Origin: Janthinobacterium sp. SUN073
Lineage (GTDB): Bacteria; Pseudomonadota; Gammaproteobacteria; Burkholderiales; Burkholderiaceae_D
NCBI RefSeq assembly: GCF_030397665.1
Contig: NZ_JAPUBT010000001.1
Coordinates: 493,926-557,925, forward strand
Length of the DNA: 64,000 nucleotides
Direction of reading: 5' to 3'
Shown here piece after piece: positions 27,180 to 37,571 of this stretch. Below the pieces are notes generated by a model, which did no database searches, had not been told where the DNA came from, and was given only the letters and a program-made list of their open reading frames with translations. A program made the translations under genes and the position numbers. Within the stretch, counting starts at the first letter, position 1, and the number at the start of each line of letters is the position of its first letter.

Positions 27180-27855
27180 GGTGGTTTCCTCTGGCAATGA
27201 TGGCATCGGCATCCTGCACCGCGGCGATAAACGCGCGGACACGGGACGCGTCCTTGATACCCTTGGACGCTTCGACACCACTGCTGATGTCGACGGCGTA
27301 AGGGCGCACGCGCACCACTGCGTCAGTCGCGTTTTGTACGCTCAAGCCACCACTTAAAACGACCCGAGGCGCGAGTTCTTCTGGAATGAGGGACCAATCG
27401 AATACCTTTCCTGCACCGCCATACGCATCCACATAGGTATCGAGCAAGAGGCTCGAGAACAAGGGACTGGCGGCGCGATAGCGCTGTTCGTATTCTAGCA
27501 AATCTTCACGGGAGGTGTCAGGTTTGACGCGGAACACTTGCGTAAACGGCGTATTGACGGCGCCGGCCAGCGCCGCGCTGTGTTCCGGCGTCTCGTCGCC
27601 ATGAAATTGCAGCAGAGACAAGGGTGCCACGGCCCTAGTGGCCCGCACTTCTTCCACGGTGGCGTTGACGAACAGGCCCACCGTCGTCACGTACGGCGGC
27701 ATGGCGGCGATCAGGGCCGCCGCCTGCCCGGGCGTCACATAGCGGGGGCTTTTCGGATAAAACACGAAGCCGATGGCGTCGGCGCCCGCCGCCACAACCG
27801 CCTGGATGTCTTCAACGCGGGTCAGGCCGCAGATCTTGATGCGTGTGCGTGGCAT
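27172..27855 (-). CDS. trpF: Phosphoribosylanthranilate isomerase
   Basis: Third step of the tryptophan branch, converting PRA to CdRP; 227 residues. It starts [30 protein letters not shown], where the KICGLT cysteine is the general base, and contains [21 protein letters not shown] and [12 protein letters not shown]. It begins 21 bp after truA and overlaps trpB, so truA-trpF-trpB-trpA form one unit. Confidence 0.96.
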   Translation of the reverse strand: MPRTRIKICGLTRVEDIQAVVAAGADAIGFVFYPKSPRYVTPGQAAALIAAMPPYVTTVGLFVNATVEEVRATRAVAPLSLLQFHGDETPEHSAALAGAVNTPFTQVFRVKPDTSREDLLEYEQRYRAASPLFSSLLLDTYVDAYGGAGKVFDWSLIPEELAPRVVLSGGLSVQNATDAVVRVRPYAVDISSGVEASKGIKDASRVRAFIAAVQDADAIIARGNHHE

Positions 27856-27876
27856 GTTATTCCTTAAGGTAAACCG

Positions 27877-28707
27877 TCAGAACCAGGGCAAGGCGCTGCT
27901 GCTGTCTTGCGGCAACTCCCACTTGGGATCGTAATCGATCTGCGCCAGGTACAAGCCGTCCGGCATGAAGGTGGGCGCGGCAGCGTGGCGGTCTTTGCTT
28001 TCCAGCAGATGCCCGAGCCAGTCCGGTTTTTCGCGTCCCGTGCCGATGTAGACGAGCGAGCCGACCAGGTTGCGCACCATGTGGTGCAGGAAGGCATTGG
28101 CCGTGATGGTAAAGATGACGCAATCGCCGCGCCGCTCGATGCGGATGTCGTGCATCAGCTTGACGGGCGACTTGGCCTGGCATTGCGCGGCGCGGAAGGC
28201 CGTGAAGTCGTGCCAGCCCAGCAGCGGCTGCACGGCCTGGCGCATCAGTTCCACGTCCAGCGGACGGAAAAAGAAGCCGGCGCGCCCTTCCACCAGCGGC
28301 GAGCGGGTGGCGTTGTTGTACAACACATAATGATAGGTACGCGCGCGCGCGCTGAAGCGGGCGTGGAAGAAATCGTTGACGGTGGGGTCGCCTTCGAGTT
28401 CCTTGGCCCAGCGCACGGCGATGGATTTCGGCAGGAAGGCGTTGACGCCGCGCACCCACGAGTGCACGTCGCGGTTCAGTTCCGTATCGAAATGCACCAC
28501 TTGCTCGAGCGCATGCACGCCCGTGTCCGTGCGGCCGGCGCAGGTGGTGGCCAGGCGCACGCGGGCAAACTGCTCCAGCGCGTTTTCCAGCTGGTCCTGC
28601 ACCGTCTGCCCATCTTCCTGTTTCTGGTATCCGTGCCAGGCCGTGCCGTCATACTGCAGGCCGAGGACGATACGCTTGAATGGGGTTGCTGTCGTAATAT
28701 TTTGCAT
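27877..28707 (-). CDS. truA: tRNA pseudouridine(38-40) synthase TruA
   Basis: Isomerises uridines 38-40 of the tRNA anticodon arm; 276 residues. The catalytic aspartate is D61 in CAGRTDTGVHALEQ. Also seen are GLQYDGTAWHGYQKQ at the start and FLHHMVRNLVGSLVYIGTG near residues 200-218. Standard length. It lies between fimV and trpF as in many beta- and gammaproteobacteria. Confidence 0.97.
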   Translation of the reverse strand: MQNITTATPFKRIVLGLQYDGTAWHGYQKQEDGQTVQDQLENALEQFARVRLATTCAGRTDTGVHALEQVVHFDTELNRDVHSWVRGVNAFLPKSIAVRWAKELEGDPTVNDFFHARFSARARTYHYVLYNNATRSPLVEGRAGFFFRPLDVELMRQAVQPLLGWHDFTAFRAAQCQAKSPVKLMHDIRIERRGDCVIFTITANAFLHHMVRNLVGSLVYIGTGREKPDWLGHLLESKDRHAAAPTFMPDGLYLAQIDYDPKWELPQDSSSALPWF

Positions 28708-28753
28708 CGAAGCATTATACCGGCGCGGCAGCCTGCCGCACCGGCGGGCATTG

Positions 28754-31333
28754 CTAGCTGAGGAGTGCCTTCATTGTGTTCGCCTTGGCGACCTGCTCTT
28801 CGCTGCCGCCTTTGATGACCTCATCGATCAGCTCGCGCGCGCCTTCCTTGTCGCCGATTTCCTGGTAAGCGATCGCCAGGTCCAGCTTGGTATCCATTTC
28901 CATGTGGATGGCCGACAGCGGGTCATCCACACCCACACTGGCCGTCTTGCCATCGTTGAGGTCCAGGTCGATGCCGGACAGGTCGAATTCTTGCGCGGGC
29001 GGTATGGCTTCCGGCAAGGTTGCTGGCGTTTGCGCATCGTCAAACAGGCTGTCGATGGAAGACTCGGTCGCCGCCATCGGTGCGGCAGCGGGCGCCACCG
29101 GTTCGTCGAGGTCGAAATGGGCCAGGTCCACATCCTTCAACGGGTCGGGCAAAGGTGTCAAACCGGCGCCCACGCCATTCACGGGGCCGGCTGGCGGCTC
29201 CAGGTCGAGGCCGAAATCCATGCTGGCGTCATACTGCGCCTCCTGCGTAGTGGACTGCGGCTTGCTGTCCGGCCCCGGCATGACGATCGGGTCGCTGGTG
29301 GAGACGGGCTCGAAATCGAGGCTGTCGAGGTCAAAATCGAGGGGATCGCGCGCATCGCGGGCCGCCACGGACGACACCGGCTCAACCGGCGCCAGGTCGG
29401 CCAGCGGCATTGACGGCTCGTCAGGCAAGTCCATGCTCTGGCCATGCAAGTCGTCGCCGGCGCCCTTGCTCAGGCTGACGACGGCGTCGTCTTCCGTGTC
29501 GCCATACAGGGGATTGGTGGGATCGAGCGCCATGCCCAGCGCGGCCGCCTGCGGCCACTCCTCGCCCTGGCCCCGCGTCAGGCTGTACAGCTCGCTAGCC
29601 TGGTCTTCGAACGCGCGCACATCGTTGCGGGCCGAATAGATTTCCAGCAACTTCAGGCGGGCCGCATGGCGCTCGGGGTGGATGCGCAAGGCTTCCTTGA
29701 GGATATCTTCCGCCTGGCCATCGCGGCCGTAGGCGATATACACGTCCGCTTCGGCGACGGGGTCCGTTTCATTGCCTTCAAGCATGCTGGCGCCCGCCGC
29801 GGCGGCCACGCCGGCTGCGGCGGCGCCCGTGCCGAACAGGTGGTTGCTCGCTTCGGACTGCTGGTCTTCCGGCGCCAGGCCCGATGGCGGCGTCACCGGC
29901 GCTTCCGGTTCAAGCACGGGCGCCACGCTCTCTGGCGCCGGCGGCGCGTCCTTGCGGCGGCGCGCGATCACCAGCGCAGCCACGGCGGCCAGCAATGCGG
30001 CCAGACCGATGCCGATGGCCCCCAGGTGGTCGCTGATCTTGTCGGTGATGGTCGGCTCCAGCGGCGATGGTTTTTTTACCAGCGGCACCGGTTTCGCCTT
30101 GGGTACGGGAGGCAGGGCTTCGGCTGGCGCGCTGGCGATGGCGCTGGCCGGTGAGTTTGCCGACGCGCTGGCAGCGGCCTCGGCCGGTTTGGCGGGTGCT
30201 GGCGCGCTCTTGTCTGCCATGGCCTTGCTCTTGACCGCCATCAACTTTTCCAGGTCGCTGACGTTCTTTTCCAGCTCCTTGACACGGGCGGCCGCTTCAT
30301 CGACCTGCTTCGCCTTGGCGATCTTGTCTTCCTCGCTGGCGATGGCGCTCTTGCCGGCCGACTTGGCCGCCGGCTCCGCCTTCGACAGTTTCAGCTTGTC
30401 TTGCGACTCGCTCACGGCCGTCGGCTTTTCCTGGACCTTGGTCGCGCCGATCTTGCCAGCCGTGCTTTGCGTCGCCTGCGCCGCCTTGGCCGGCTTGCTT
30501 TGCGATACCTGCCCCGCCAGCTTGTTGCGGTAGGCTTCGAAATCGATGGCGTGCGCCGTCACGACGCCCTTCGCTTCGGCCGCGTCGGTGGCGCGCACGG
30601 CGTCCGCGCCCGGCACGGCCAGGATGCGCCCGGCCTGCATGCGGTTCATGTTCTCGCCTCTGAAGGCATCGGGGTTGGCGCGGTACAGGGCGACGAGCAT
30701 CATGTCGAGCGAAACGCCCGATGGTTTCAGTTCGCTGGCGATGCGGCTCAGGGTGTCGCCCGCCTTGACCTTGTATTCGCCAGCCGGCTTCTTGCGTGAC
30801 TCTTGCGCCGCCGTCGGCTCCACATTGCGCCCGGCCCGGCCCGGTTCGGCCGGGGCCGTCACTTGCGCGCCGCGCGTCTGGCGCGCCTCGGGCGTGTCGA
30901 GCACGAACGCATATTCGCGTACCTGGCGCCCGCTCTTGCTGCTCAGTTCCAGCAGCAAATCCACCATGGGCTCGGCCACCGCTTGCGCCGAGCTGATGCG
31001 AATGAAGGATTTGCCGTTGCGGCTTTCCACGGCAAACGTCAGCGCGTTCAGGGCCGGATTGAATTCCACGTTGGCCTGGCGGTAGGCATCCGGCGGCGCC
31101 AGCTTGGCCAGCAGGCTGCTTGCCTCGCCTGGCTTGACTGCCGATAATTCGACCTCGGCGCGCAGCGGCTGGCCGGCGGCGGATAGCACCGTGATCTTGC
31201 CCAGCTCGGCTGCGGATACCGCCGGTGACAATAACACCGCACAGGCGACAGCGCTGCTGAGTGTTTTAATGGCAAGGGAGGCGACCCGGGGACGAGTATG
31301 TACAGGCATAGTTGGCGGCATCTTAGTTGACAT
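28754..31333 (-). CDS. fimV: FimV/HubP-type LysM polar-hub protein
   Basis: Large inner-membrane peptidoglycan-binding protein of 859 residues, linked in other bacteria to type IV pili and polar organisation. Signal peptide at about residues 9-42; FimV N-terminal region from AELGKITVLSAAGQPLRAEVEL; LysM motif YKVKAGDTLSRIASELKP near residues 188-235. A coiled coil is at about 320-370, a membrane helix near 440-460, then an acidic Asp/Pro-rich cytoplasmic part. The C-terminal FimV domain (LDLAIAYQEIGDKEGARELIDEVIKGG) closes it. ATG codons at 31321 and 31309 are possible alternative starts. It sits between asd and truA, the usual place. Confidence 0.92.
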   Translation of the reverse strand: MSTKMPPTMPVHTRPRVASLAIKTLSSAVACAVLLSPAVSAAELGKITVLSAAGQPLRAEVELSAVKPGEASSLLAKLAPPDAYRQANVEFNPALNALTFAVESRNGKSFIRISSAQAVAEPMVDLLLELSSKSGRQVREYAFVLDTPEARQTRGAQVTAPAEPGRAGRNVEPTAAQESRKKPAGEYKVKAGDTLSRIASELKPSGVSLDMMLVALYRANPDAFRGENMNRMQAGRILAVPGADAVRATDAAEAKGVVTAHAIDFEAYRNKLAGQVSQSKPAKAAQATQSTAGKIGATKVQEKPTAVSESQDKLKLSKAEPAAKSAGKSAIASEEDKIAKAKQVDEAAARVKELEKNVSDLEKLMAVKSKAMADKSAPAPAKPAEAAASASANSPASAIASAPAEALPPVPKAKPVPLVKKPSPLEPTITDKISDHLGAIGIGLAALLAAVAALVIARRRKDAPPAPESVAPVLEPEAPVTPPSGLAPEDQQSEASNHLFGTGAAAAGVAAAAGASMLEGNETDPVAEADVYIAYGRDGQAEDILKEALRIHPERHAARLKLLEIYSARNDVRAFEDQASELYSLTRGQGEEWPQAAALGMALDPTNPLYGDTEDDAVVSLSKGAGDDLHGQSMDLPDEPSMPLADLAPVEPVSSVAARDARDPLDFDLDSLDFEPVSTSDPIVMPGPDSKPQSTTQEAQYDASMDFGLDLEPPAGPVNGVGAGLTPLPDPLKDVDLAHFDLDEPVAPAAAPMAATESSIDSLFDDAQTPATLPEAIPPAQEFDLSGIDLDLNDGKTASVGVDDPLSAIHMEMDTKLDLAIAYQEIGDKEGARELIDEVIKGGSEEQVAKANTMKALLS

Positions 31334-31427
31334 GGGAAAACTGTTACTTTTCCAGAGGTATCAACATATCATCATGCCCAGAGCTATGCAAGCTCCGCAT
31401 GGTTGAGCCTTGACGGGCTCAGGACGA

Positions 31428-31457
31428 AAAAAAAGCCGGGAAAACAGCCCCGGCTTG
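31428..31457 (-). terminator. Intrinsic terminator after asd
   Basis: AAGCCGG and CCGGCTT arms around a loop of about eight bases, with a long T run on the minus strand. It lies between the asd stop and the fimV start. Confidence 0.8.
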
Positions 31458-31492
31458 ATCTGCATCAGCAATTGATTGCTGATTTATTGCTG

Positions 31493-32626
31493 TTACGCGT
31501 CCAGCAAAATGCGCAGCATGCGGCGCAGCGGCTCGGCCGCGCCCCACAGCAATTGATCGCCCACGGTGAAGGCGGACAGGTATTCGCCGCCCATGCTCAT
31601 CTTGCGCACGCGGCCCACAGGAATCGTCAGGCTGCCCGTGACGGCTGCCGGCGACAGGTCGCGCACGGACGCTTCGCGCGTGTTCGGGACCAGCTTGACC
31701 CATTGATTGTTGCTGGCGATGATGTCGTTGATTTCATCGAGCGGCACGTCTTTTTTGAGCTTGATGGTCAGCGCTTGCGAATGGCAGCGCATGGCGCCGA
31801 TACGCACGCACAGGCCGTCGACAGGAATTTCCCTGGTGCCGAAATCGATGCCGCGACCGAGGATCTTGTTCGTTTCCGCGCCCGCCTTCCACTCTTCCTT
31901 CGACTGGCCGTTGCCCAGGTCCTTGTCGATCCACGGAATCAGGTTGCCGGCCAGCGGCGCACCGAATTGCTTGATTTCATCCGGGGAATAGCCGTGCTGG
32001 GTGGCCAGCACCTGGCGGTCGATTTCCAGGATGGCGGAAGCGGGGTTCTCCAGCAGCGCCTTGACGGAGCTGTTGATGGTGCCAAATTGCGTCAGCAGTT
32101 CGCGCATGTGCTGCGCGCCGCCGCCCGATGCCGCCTGGTAGGTCATCGACGTCATCCAGTCGATCAGGTCGTGCTGGAACAGGCCGCCCAGGCCCATCAT
32201 CATGCAGGAAACGGTGCAATTGCCGCCGATGTAGTTCTTGACGCCCTTGCCCAGCGCATCCTTGATGACGTGCAGGTTGACGGGATCGAGCACGATGACG
32301 GCGTCTTTTTCCATGCGCAAGGTCGAGGCCGCATCGATCCAGTAGCCATTCCAGCCCGCTGCGCGCAGCTGCGGGAAGACGGCGCTAGTGTAGTCGCCGC
32401 CCTGGCAGGAAATGATGATGTCGCACTTGGACAGTTCGGCGATGTTATTGGCATCCTTGAGGATGGTTTCATTCTTCGCCATGGCCGGCGCCGCGCCGCC
32501 CGTGTTCGAGGTGGTGAAAAACACCGGTTCGATATGGGCGAAATCGCCCTCTTCCTGCATGCGTTGCATCAGGACCGAACCGACCATACCGCGCCAACCT
32601 ACCAAGCCAACTAATTTCATTACCAT
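31493..32626 (-). CDS. asd: Aspartate-semialdehyde dehydrogenase
   Basis: NADPH-dependent reduction of aspartyl phosphate, feeding lysine, threonine and methionine synthesis and diaminopimelate; 377 residues, or 375 from the second ATG at 32620 ([15 protein letters not shown]). The dinucleotide loop is [10 protein letters not shown] and the active-site cysteine is C135 of the shorter form ([10 protein letters not shown]). Also visible are [14 protein letters not shown] and [16 protein letters not shown] with the catalytic histidine. It follows leuB by 39 bp and ends in a terminator before fimV. Confidence 0.97.
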   Translation of the reverse strand: MVMKLVGLVGWRGMVGSVLMQRMQEEGDFAHIEPVFFTTSNTGGAAPAMAKNETILKDANNIAELSKCDIIISCQGGDYTSAVFPQLRAAGWNGYWIDAASTLRMEKDAVIVLDPVNLHVIKDALGKGVKNYIGGNCTVSCMMMGLGGLFQHDLIDWMTSMTYQAASGGGAQHMRELLTQFGTINSSVKALLENPASAILEIDRQVLATQHGYSPDEIKQFGAPLAGNLIPWIDKDLGNGQSKEEWKAGAETNKILGRGIDFGTREIPVDGLCVRIGAMRCHSQALTIKLKKDVPLDEINDIIASNNQWVKLVPNTREASVRDLSPAAVTGSLTIPVGRVRKMSMGGEYLSAFTVGDQLLWGAAEPLRRMLRILLDA

Positions 32627-32665
32627 TCCTCAAGATGAGACGGCGACTGCCGTCATTAGACTATT

Positions 32666-33736
32666 TTATCCCAGTGCTTTTACAACTGCATCGCCCATCG
32701 CCTCGGTACCGACCAAGGTGGTGCCCGCTTCGTGGATGTCGGCCGTGCGCAAGCCCTGCGCCAATACTTTCTTCACAGCACCTTCGATGCGGTTTGCCTG
32801 TTCTTCGCGGTGCAACGAATAGCGCAGCATCATGGCCGCCGACAAAATCGTCGCCAGCGGATTGGCGATGCCCTTGCCGGCGATATCGGGCGCCGAGCCG
32901 TGCGAGGGCTCATACAAGCCCTTGTTGTTGGCATCGAGCGAAGCGGACGGCAGCATGCCGATCGAGCCCGTCAGCATCGACGCCTGGTCGGACAAGATGT
33001 CGCCGAACATATTGCCAGTCACCAAGACGTCGAATTTTTTCGGCGCCCGCACCAGCTGCATGGCCGCGTTATCGACATACATATGATCGAGCGCAACATC
33101 CGGGTATTCCTTGTGCACATCGGTGACGATGTCGCGCCAGAACTGGAACGTTTCCAGCACGTTCGCCTTGTCCACGCTGGTCAAACGCTTGTCGCGCTTT
33201 TGCGCGGCCTGGAACGCCACGTGGGCGATACGGCGGATTTCGCCTTCCGCATAGCGCATGGTGTCAAATCCTTCGCGCTGGCCCTTGAACGGACCGTCCG
33301 GACACTCGCGCAAGCCGCGCGGCTGGCCAAAATAAATGTCGCCCGTCAATTCGCGGATGATCAGGATATCCAGGCCGGAGACCACTTCCGGCTTCAGGGT
33401 CGAAGCACCTGCCAGTTCCGGGTACAAAATGGCCGGACGCAGGTTGGCGAACAGGCCCAGGTTCTTGCGCAAGCCCAGAATCGCCTGTTCCGGACGGAAC
33501 TGGCGCTCCAGCTTGTCGTACTGGTAGTCGCCCACGGCGCCGAACAGCACGGCATCGGCCGCTTTTGCCAGCGCCAGGGTGCCTTCCGGCAACGGATGGC
33601 CATGGGCCGCATAGCCAGCGCCGCCCACGGGTGTCGTTTCCAGCTCGAACGATTCGCCCAGCACATTCAAGACCTTGACGGCTTGCGCGACGATTTCAGG
33701 ACCGATGCCGTCGCCGGGTAAGATTGCAATTTTCAT
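32666..33736 (-). CDS. leuB: 3-isopropylmalate dehydrogenase
   Basis: Oxidative decarboxylation of 3-isopropylmalate in leucine synthesis; 356 residues from [18 protein letters not shown]. The family substrate and cofactor segments are present: [52 protein letters not shown] and [18 protein letters not shown]. The ATG at 33736 matches the family; the open frame upstream belongs to leuD. It lies 11 bp after leuD. Confidence 0.97.
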   Translation of the reverse strand: MKIAILPGDGIGPEIVAQAVKVLNVLGESFELETTPVGGAGYAAHGHPLPEGTLALAKAADAVLFGAVGDYQYDKLERQFRPEQAILGLRKNLGLFANLRPAILYPELAGASTLKPEVVSGLDILIIRELTGDIYFGQPRGLRECPDGPFKGQREGFDTMRYAEGEIRRIAHVAFQAAQKRDKRLTSVDKANVLETFQFWRDIVTDVHKEYPDVALDHMYVDNAAMQLVRAPKKFDVLVTGNMFGDILSDQASMLTGSIGMLPSASLDANNKGLYEPSHGSAPDIAGKGIANPLATILSAAMMLRYSLHREEQANRIEGAVKKVLAQGLRTADIHEAGTTLVGTEAMGDAVVKALG

Positions 33737-33747
33737 ATTTTTATCGA

Positions 33748-34395
33748 TTAGATGACGTTGGCGAGCCAGGGCTGATTGGTGAGATGACGCTCTTCGAAGG
33801 CGCGGATATCGTCCGCATGGCGCAGGGTCAGGCCGATATCGTCGAGGCCATTCATCAGGCAATATTTGCGGAAGGCGTCGATCTCGAATGGATACGAAAC
33901 GGAACCATTGCTGGTGCGCACGCACTGCTGCTCCAGGTCCACCACCAGTTTGTAGCCGGGGAAGGCCTTGACTTCATTGAACAGGTGCTCGACCTGGCTT
34001 TCCGACAGCACGATGGGCAGCAAGCCATTCTTGTAGCAGTTATTGAAGAAGATGTCGGCGAACGAGGGCGCGATGATGGCGCGGAAACCATATTGATCGA
34101 GCGCCCACGGCGCGTGCTCGCGCGAGGAGCCGCAGCCGAAGTTCTTGCGCGTCAGCAAGATGGAAGCGCCCTGGTAGCGCGCCTCATTGAGCACGAACTC
34201 GGGGTTCAGCGGGCGGCGGCTATTGTCCTGACCCGGTTCGCCATGGTCCAGATAACGCCATTCGTCGAACAGGTTGGGGCCGAAACCGCTGCGGTGGATC
34301 GACTTCAGGAATTGCTTCGGGATAATCGCGTCGGTGTCGACGTTGGCGCGGTCCAGCGGGGCGACCAGGCCTTCGTAAATCGTAAATTTATCCAT
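33748..34395 (-). CDS. leuD: 3-isopropylmalate dehydratase small subunit
   Basis: Swivelling domain of isopropylmalate isomerase, which works with LeuC; 215 residues from [30 protein letters not shown]. It shows [21 protein letters not shown] and [19 protein letters not shown], both diagnostic. The ATG at 34395 is the family start. It is separated from leuC by a small entericidin gene, an arrangement common in Burkholderiales. Confidence 0.97.
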   Translation of the reverse strand: MDKFTIYEGLVAPLDRANVDTDAIIPKQFLKSIHRSGFGPNLFDEWRYLDHGEPGQDNSRRPLNPEFVLNEARYQGASILLTRKNFGCGSSREHAPWALDQYGFRAIIAPSFADIFFNNCYKNGLLPIVLSESQVEHLFNEVKAFPGYKLVVDLEQQCVRTSNGSVSYPFEIDAFRKYCLMNGLDDIGLTLRHADDIRAFEERHLTNQPWLANVI

Positions 34396-34446
34396 GCTGT
34401 TTCTACTCGGTAGGACGGGCGGCGCACTGCGCCGGCACGTCACGGT

Positions 34447-34569
34447 TTATTTTCCGCCGGCGCCAGTGACGACCTGGCCGACTTTCTGCACATCGCGGCC
34501 GATGCCGGAGACGGTGTTGCAGCCGGACAAGATGACGGTGGCGATGAGGAGGGCGAAGAGTTTTTTCAT
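34447..34569 (-). CDS. Entericidin A/B-family small lipoprotein
   Basis: Forty-residue protein: MKKLFALLIATVIL, then the lipobox LSGC with C17, then NTVSGIGRDVQKVGQVV ending in TGAGGK. The pattern (KK, hydrophobic core, lipobox, N-T-V-x-G-x-G-x-D-V-x-x-G-G/Q) is that of entericidins, which are tiny membrane lipoproteins linked in enterics to programmed lysis and its antidote. Here it is embedded between leuC and leuD on the same strand and probably cotranscribed. Function in this lineage is unknown. It is too short for usual gene-length cut-offs. Confidence 0.88.
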   Translation of the reverse strand: MKKLFALLIATVILSGCNTVSGIGRDVQKVGQVVTGAGGK

Positions 34570-34592
34570 GATGATTTCTTGATAGTAAGTAA

Positions 34593-34632
34593 GGGACCGG
34601 AAACGCTAGTGTACGCCAGCGGCGCCGGTCCC
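34593..34632. repeat. Hairpin between leuC and the entericidin gene
   Basis: GGGACCGG (34593-34600) and CCGGTCCC (34625-34632) enclose 24 bases with a further CGCT/AGCG pairing. There is no T run, so it is more likely a processing or stability structure than a terminator. The motif CCGGTCCCTG also occurs near 23861 and 59786. Confidence 0.55.
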
Positions 34633-34637
34633 TGCCC

Positions 34638-36041
34638 TCATCGCAAGCCCCGCACGTCGACAAAGTGGCCGGCGATACCCGCCGCCGCCGCCATCGCGGG
34701 CGACACCAGGTGGGTACGGCCGCCCTGCCCTTGCCGGCCTTCGAAGTTGCGGTTCGAGGTCGAGGCGCAGCGTTCGCCCGGTTCCAATCGGTCCGCATTC
34801 ATGGCCAGGCACATGGAGCAACCCGGCTCGCGCCACTCGAAACCGGCATCCTTGAAGATGCGATCCAGGCCTTCGCGCTCGGCCTGGTCCTTGACGAGAC
34901 CGGAACCAGGCACCACCAGCGCCAGGGTGACGTTCGAGGCGCGGTACTTGCCACGCACCACGGCGGCCGCCGCGCGCAAATCCTCGATGCGCGAATTGGT
35001 GCAGGAACCGATGAAGACCTTGTCGATGCGGATGTCTTCGATGGCGGTATTCGGTTTCAGGGCCATGTAGACCAGCGCCTTTTCCATCGCATCGCGCTTG
35101 ACGCTGTCTTTTTCCTGGTCAGGATCAGGCACGCGGCCATCGACGCCGACCACCATCTCGGGCGATGTGCCCCAGGTCACTTGCGGCACGATCTCTTGCG
35201 CGTTGAGGGTGACGACCAGGTCGAAGCGGGCGCCTGGGTCCGAATGCAGGGTGCGCCAATAGGCCACGGCGCGTTCCCAGTGCGGACCGGCCGGCGAAAA
35301 CGGACGGCCCTTGACGTAATTGATGGTGGTGTCATCCACGCCGATGATGCCGGCGCGCGCGCCAGCCTCGATGGCCATGTTGCACACCGTCATGCGTCCT
35401 TCCATCGACAGCGCGCGGATGGCCGAGCCGCCGAACTCGATACAGTAGCCCGTGCCGCCAGCCGTGCCGATCTTGCCGATGATGGCCAGCACGATGTCCT
35501 TGGCCGTCACGCCGGCCGGCAAAGCGCCGTCGACCTGCACCAGCATGGATTTGGATTTCTTTTGCAGCAAGGTTTGCGTGGCCAGCACGTGTTCCACTTC
35601 GGACGTGCCGATGCCGTGCGCCAGCGCGCCGAAAGCGCCGTGCGTGGACGTGTGCGAGTCGCCGCAGACCACCGTCATGCCGGGCAAGGTCGCGCCCTGT
35701 TCGGGGCCGATCACATGCACGATACCCTGGCGCTTGTCGTTCATGTTGAAGTAGGTCAAGCCGTAGTGCTTGGCGTTCTTGTCCAGCGTCTCGACCTGCA
35801 GGCGCGAGACCGGGTCGGCGATGCCGTCGACGCGGCTGGTGGTGGGCACATTATGGTCGGCCACGGCCAGGTTGGCGGAAATACGCCACGGCTGGCGGCC
35901 CGCCACGCTGAGCCCATCGAAGGCTTGCGGGCTGGTGACTTCGTGCAGCAGGTGCCGGTCGATGTACAAAATTGTCGTGCCATCATCTTCGGCCCGAACA
36001 ACGTGGGATTCCCAGAGTTTGTCGTAAAGCGTCTTCATCAT
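34638..36041 (-). CDS. leuC: 3-isopropylmalate dehydratase large subunit
   Basis: Aconitase-family [4Fe-4S] large subunit of isopropylmalate isomerase, 467 residues. The cluster cysteines fall in [28 protein letters not shown] and [15 protein letters not shown]; the C-terminal segment [20 protein letters not shown] is standard. The start has two consecutive ATG codons (36041 and 36038). It is the first gene of leuC-entericidin-leuD-leuB-asd. Confidence 0.97.
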   Translation of the reverse strand: MMKTLYDKLWESHVVRAEDDGTTILYIDRHLLHEVTSPQAFDGLSVAGRQPWRISANLAVADHNVPTTSRVDGIADPVSRLQVETLDKNAKHYGLTYFNMNDKRQGIVHVIGPEQGATLPGMTVVCGDSHTSTHGAFGALAHGIGTSEVEHVLATQTLLQKKSKSMLVQVDGALPAGVTAKDIVLAIIGKIGTAGGTGYCIEFGGSAIRALSMEGRMTVCNMAIEAGARAGIIGVDDTTINYVKGRPFSPAGPHWERAVAYWRTLHSDPGARFDLVVTLNAQEIVPQVTWGTSPEMVVGVDGRVPDPDQEKDSVKRDAMEKALVYMALKPNTAIEDIRIDKVFIGSCTNSRIEDLRAAAAVVRGKYRASNVTLALVVPGSGLVKDQAEREGLDRIFKDAGFEWREPGCSMCLAMNADRLEPGERCASTSNRNFEGRQGQGGRTHLVSPAMAAAAGIAGHFVDVRGLR

Positions 36042-36372
36042 GATTTATGCAGCGTTGCCACAGCCTGTTTAAGTGATCAAGTGATACCAAGTCATACGGT
36101 GATCCACAAGGATTATGCCATATATTGGCCAACACAGAACCGAAACAGGCAAAAGCGTGGGATTGGCGATACAAAGTTTGGCCACGCTGTTGGATATGAG
36201 CTGGAAATTGCCGATACCGGCACATTGGCGGCATGCCGGCCCCATCCGCAGGCGAGCTGCCGAACGAGTCACGGCGCCGCCAGAAACTGATAATTTTTCT
36301 CAATCTTTCGTGTATTGTATTTCGACAATAATGACCGGTGCGCACACGCACCCACAAGCGATGGGAACCTGA
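36042..36372. other. 331-bp divergent intergenic region between leuC and the S41 peptidase gene
   Basis: I see no credible gene here. The stretch is more AT-rich than its surroundings and must contain both divergent promoters. Near the leuC side, AAGTGATC is followed at once by AAGTGATA (about 36070-36086), a direct repeat around TGATCA that might be an operator. No leader peptide rich in leucine codons was recognised. Confidence 0.5.
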
Positions 36373-37503
36373 ATGAAACTGCACTTCTGGGCACTGGCCG
36401 CCCTCACCCTGGCCAACACGCATGCGCTCGCCGCCGCGCCAGGAGAAACCTGCGTACAGGACTTGCGCGCGATTCCCCCCTTCCTGCTGGAAAACGATAC
36501 GGGCGCACGCGCCCACCTGGCGCAAAAGGGCCAGGCGTATTTCGACCGGGCGCTGGCCACGGCCACCACGGCGGCGGCCCACGCGGCCGACGACAAGGCT
36601 TGCGACGCGATCCTGGGAAACTATGTGGGCATGTGGCGCAAGGGCCATTTGTACGTGAAGCCGGGCAGCGCGCAAGACGTCGCCAAGCCGGCGCCGGCAA
36701 AGCCTAGCGTAGCGGGCCAGGCCGCACCGTCGAAGGAGCCGGCGCTGCAGATCTTGTCAGACTCGACTGTGCTCCTGACCCTGCCCAGCTTCCACGGCCG
36801 CTACCGCGCCGCCGTGGCCACCCTGCTCGACACGCACCACGCGGCACTGGCGGCGCGCCCCAACTGGATCCTCGACGTGCGCCGCAACGGCGGCGGCAGC
36901 GACAGCACGTATGCGCCGCTGCTGCAATGGATCAGCTCGGACGAAATGGTCAGCCTGGGCGCCGAATGGCTGTCCACGCCGGCCAATATCGAGGGCCAGG
37001 AAAGAGTCTGCGCGCTGCTCTCACCCGGCGACCAGGCCTGCGTCGACTTTGCGGCCGATGCCGTGTCACAGATGCGTACGGTCAAGCCGGGCGAATATGT
37101 GCCGCAGGAAAGTGGCGATCTCATCAGCTATACCCGCGTGAGCACGCCGGAGCCGCGCCGCCCCGCGCGCGTGGCCGTGCTGGTGGACCGCGATTGCGCC
37201 AGCTCTTGCGAAGAATTCCTGCTGGCGGCGCGGCAAAGTTTTCATGTCAAATTGATCGGCCGCAACAGCGAAGGCGCGCTCGACTATTCCAACCTGCGCC
37301 TGCACGCCCTGCCTTCCGGCGTGCGCCAGCTGCAATACGCCACCTCGCGCTCGGCCCGTTTACCGCAACTGCAGGTGGACCTGGGCGGCATCATGCCCGA
37401 CATCTACCTGCCGCCACCAAAGGATGAGGCGGGCCGCGCGCAAGAAATCGTGCGCGTGCAGCGCTGGCTGGAAGGCGGCAGTCTACGCCCGGATAACATT
37501 TGA
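36373..37503 (+). CDS. S41-family peptidase-like secreted protein
   Basis: Exported protein of 376 residues with signal peptide MKLHFWALAALTLANTHALAA. The C-terminal half is S41 (tail-specific protease) like: LLTLPSFHGRY, the glycine-rich WILDVRRNGGGSDS near 175-188, and VAVLVDRDCASSCEEF with the likely nucleophile S277 or S278 two or three residues before E280. There is no recognisable PDZ domain, so it is a short, periplasmic member. Substrate unknown. It reads alone, divergent from leuC, with a strong terminator after it. Confidence 0.8.
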   Translation: MKLHFWALAALTLANTHALAAAPGETCVQDLRAIPPFLLENDTGARAHLAQKGQAYFDRALATATTAAAHAADDKACDAILGNYVGMWRKGHLYVKPGSAQDVAKPAPAKPSVAGQAAPSKEPALQILSDSTVLLTLPSFHGRYRAAVATLLDTHHAALAARPNWILDVRRNGGGSDSTYAPLLQWISSDEMVSLGAEWLSTPANIEGQERVCALLSPGDQACVDFAADAVSQMRTVKPGEYVPQESGDLISYTRVSTPEPRRPARVAVLVDRDCASSCEEFLLAARQSFHVKLIGRNSEGALDYSNLRLHALPSGVRQLQYATSRSARLPQLQVDLGGIMPDIYLPPPKDEAGRAQEIVRVQRWLEGGSLRPDNI

Positions 37504-37522
37504 CGCCGCTAGCACCATAAAA

Positions 37523-37548
37523 AAAGCCCGCTAAACATAGCGGGCTTT
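37523..37548 (+). terminator. Intrinsic terminator after the S41 peptidase gene
   Basis: AAAGCCCGCTA and TAGCGGGCTTT form an 11-bp stem around AACA, with an A run before it, so it can work on both strands. Confidence 0.92.
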
Positions 37549-37571
37549 CTCATGAATACAGCGATACTTAC

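Noticed and set aside
35983-36675. Minus-strand open frame of 230 residues across the leuC/S41 gap
   Set aside because: It overlaps the S41 peptidase on the other strand and the leuC start; no family features and biased composition.
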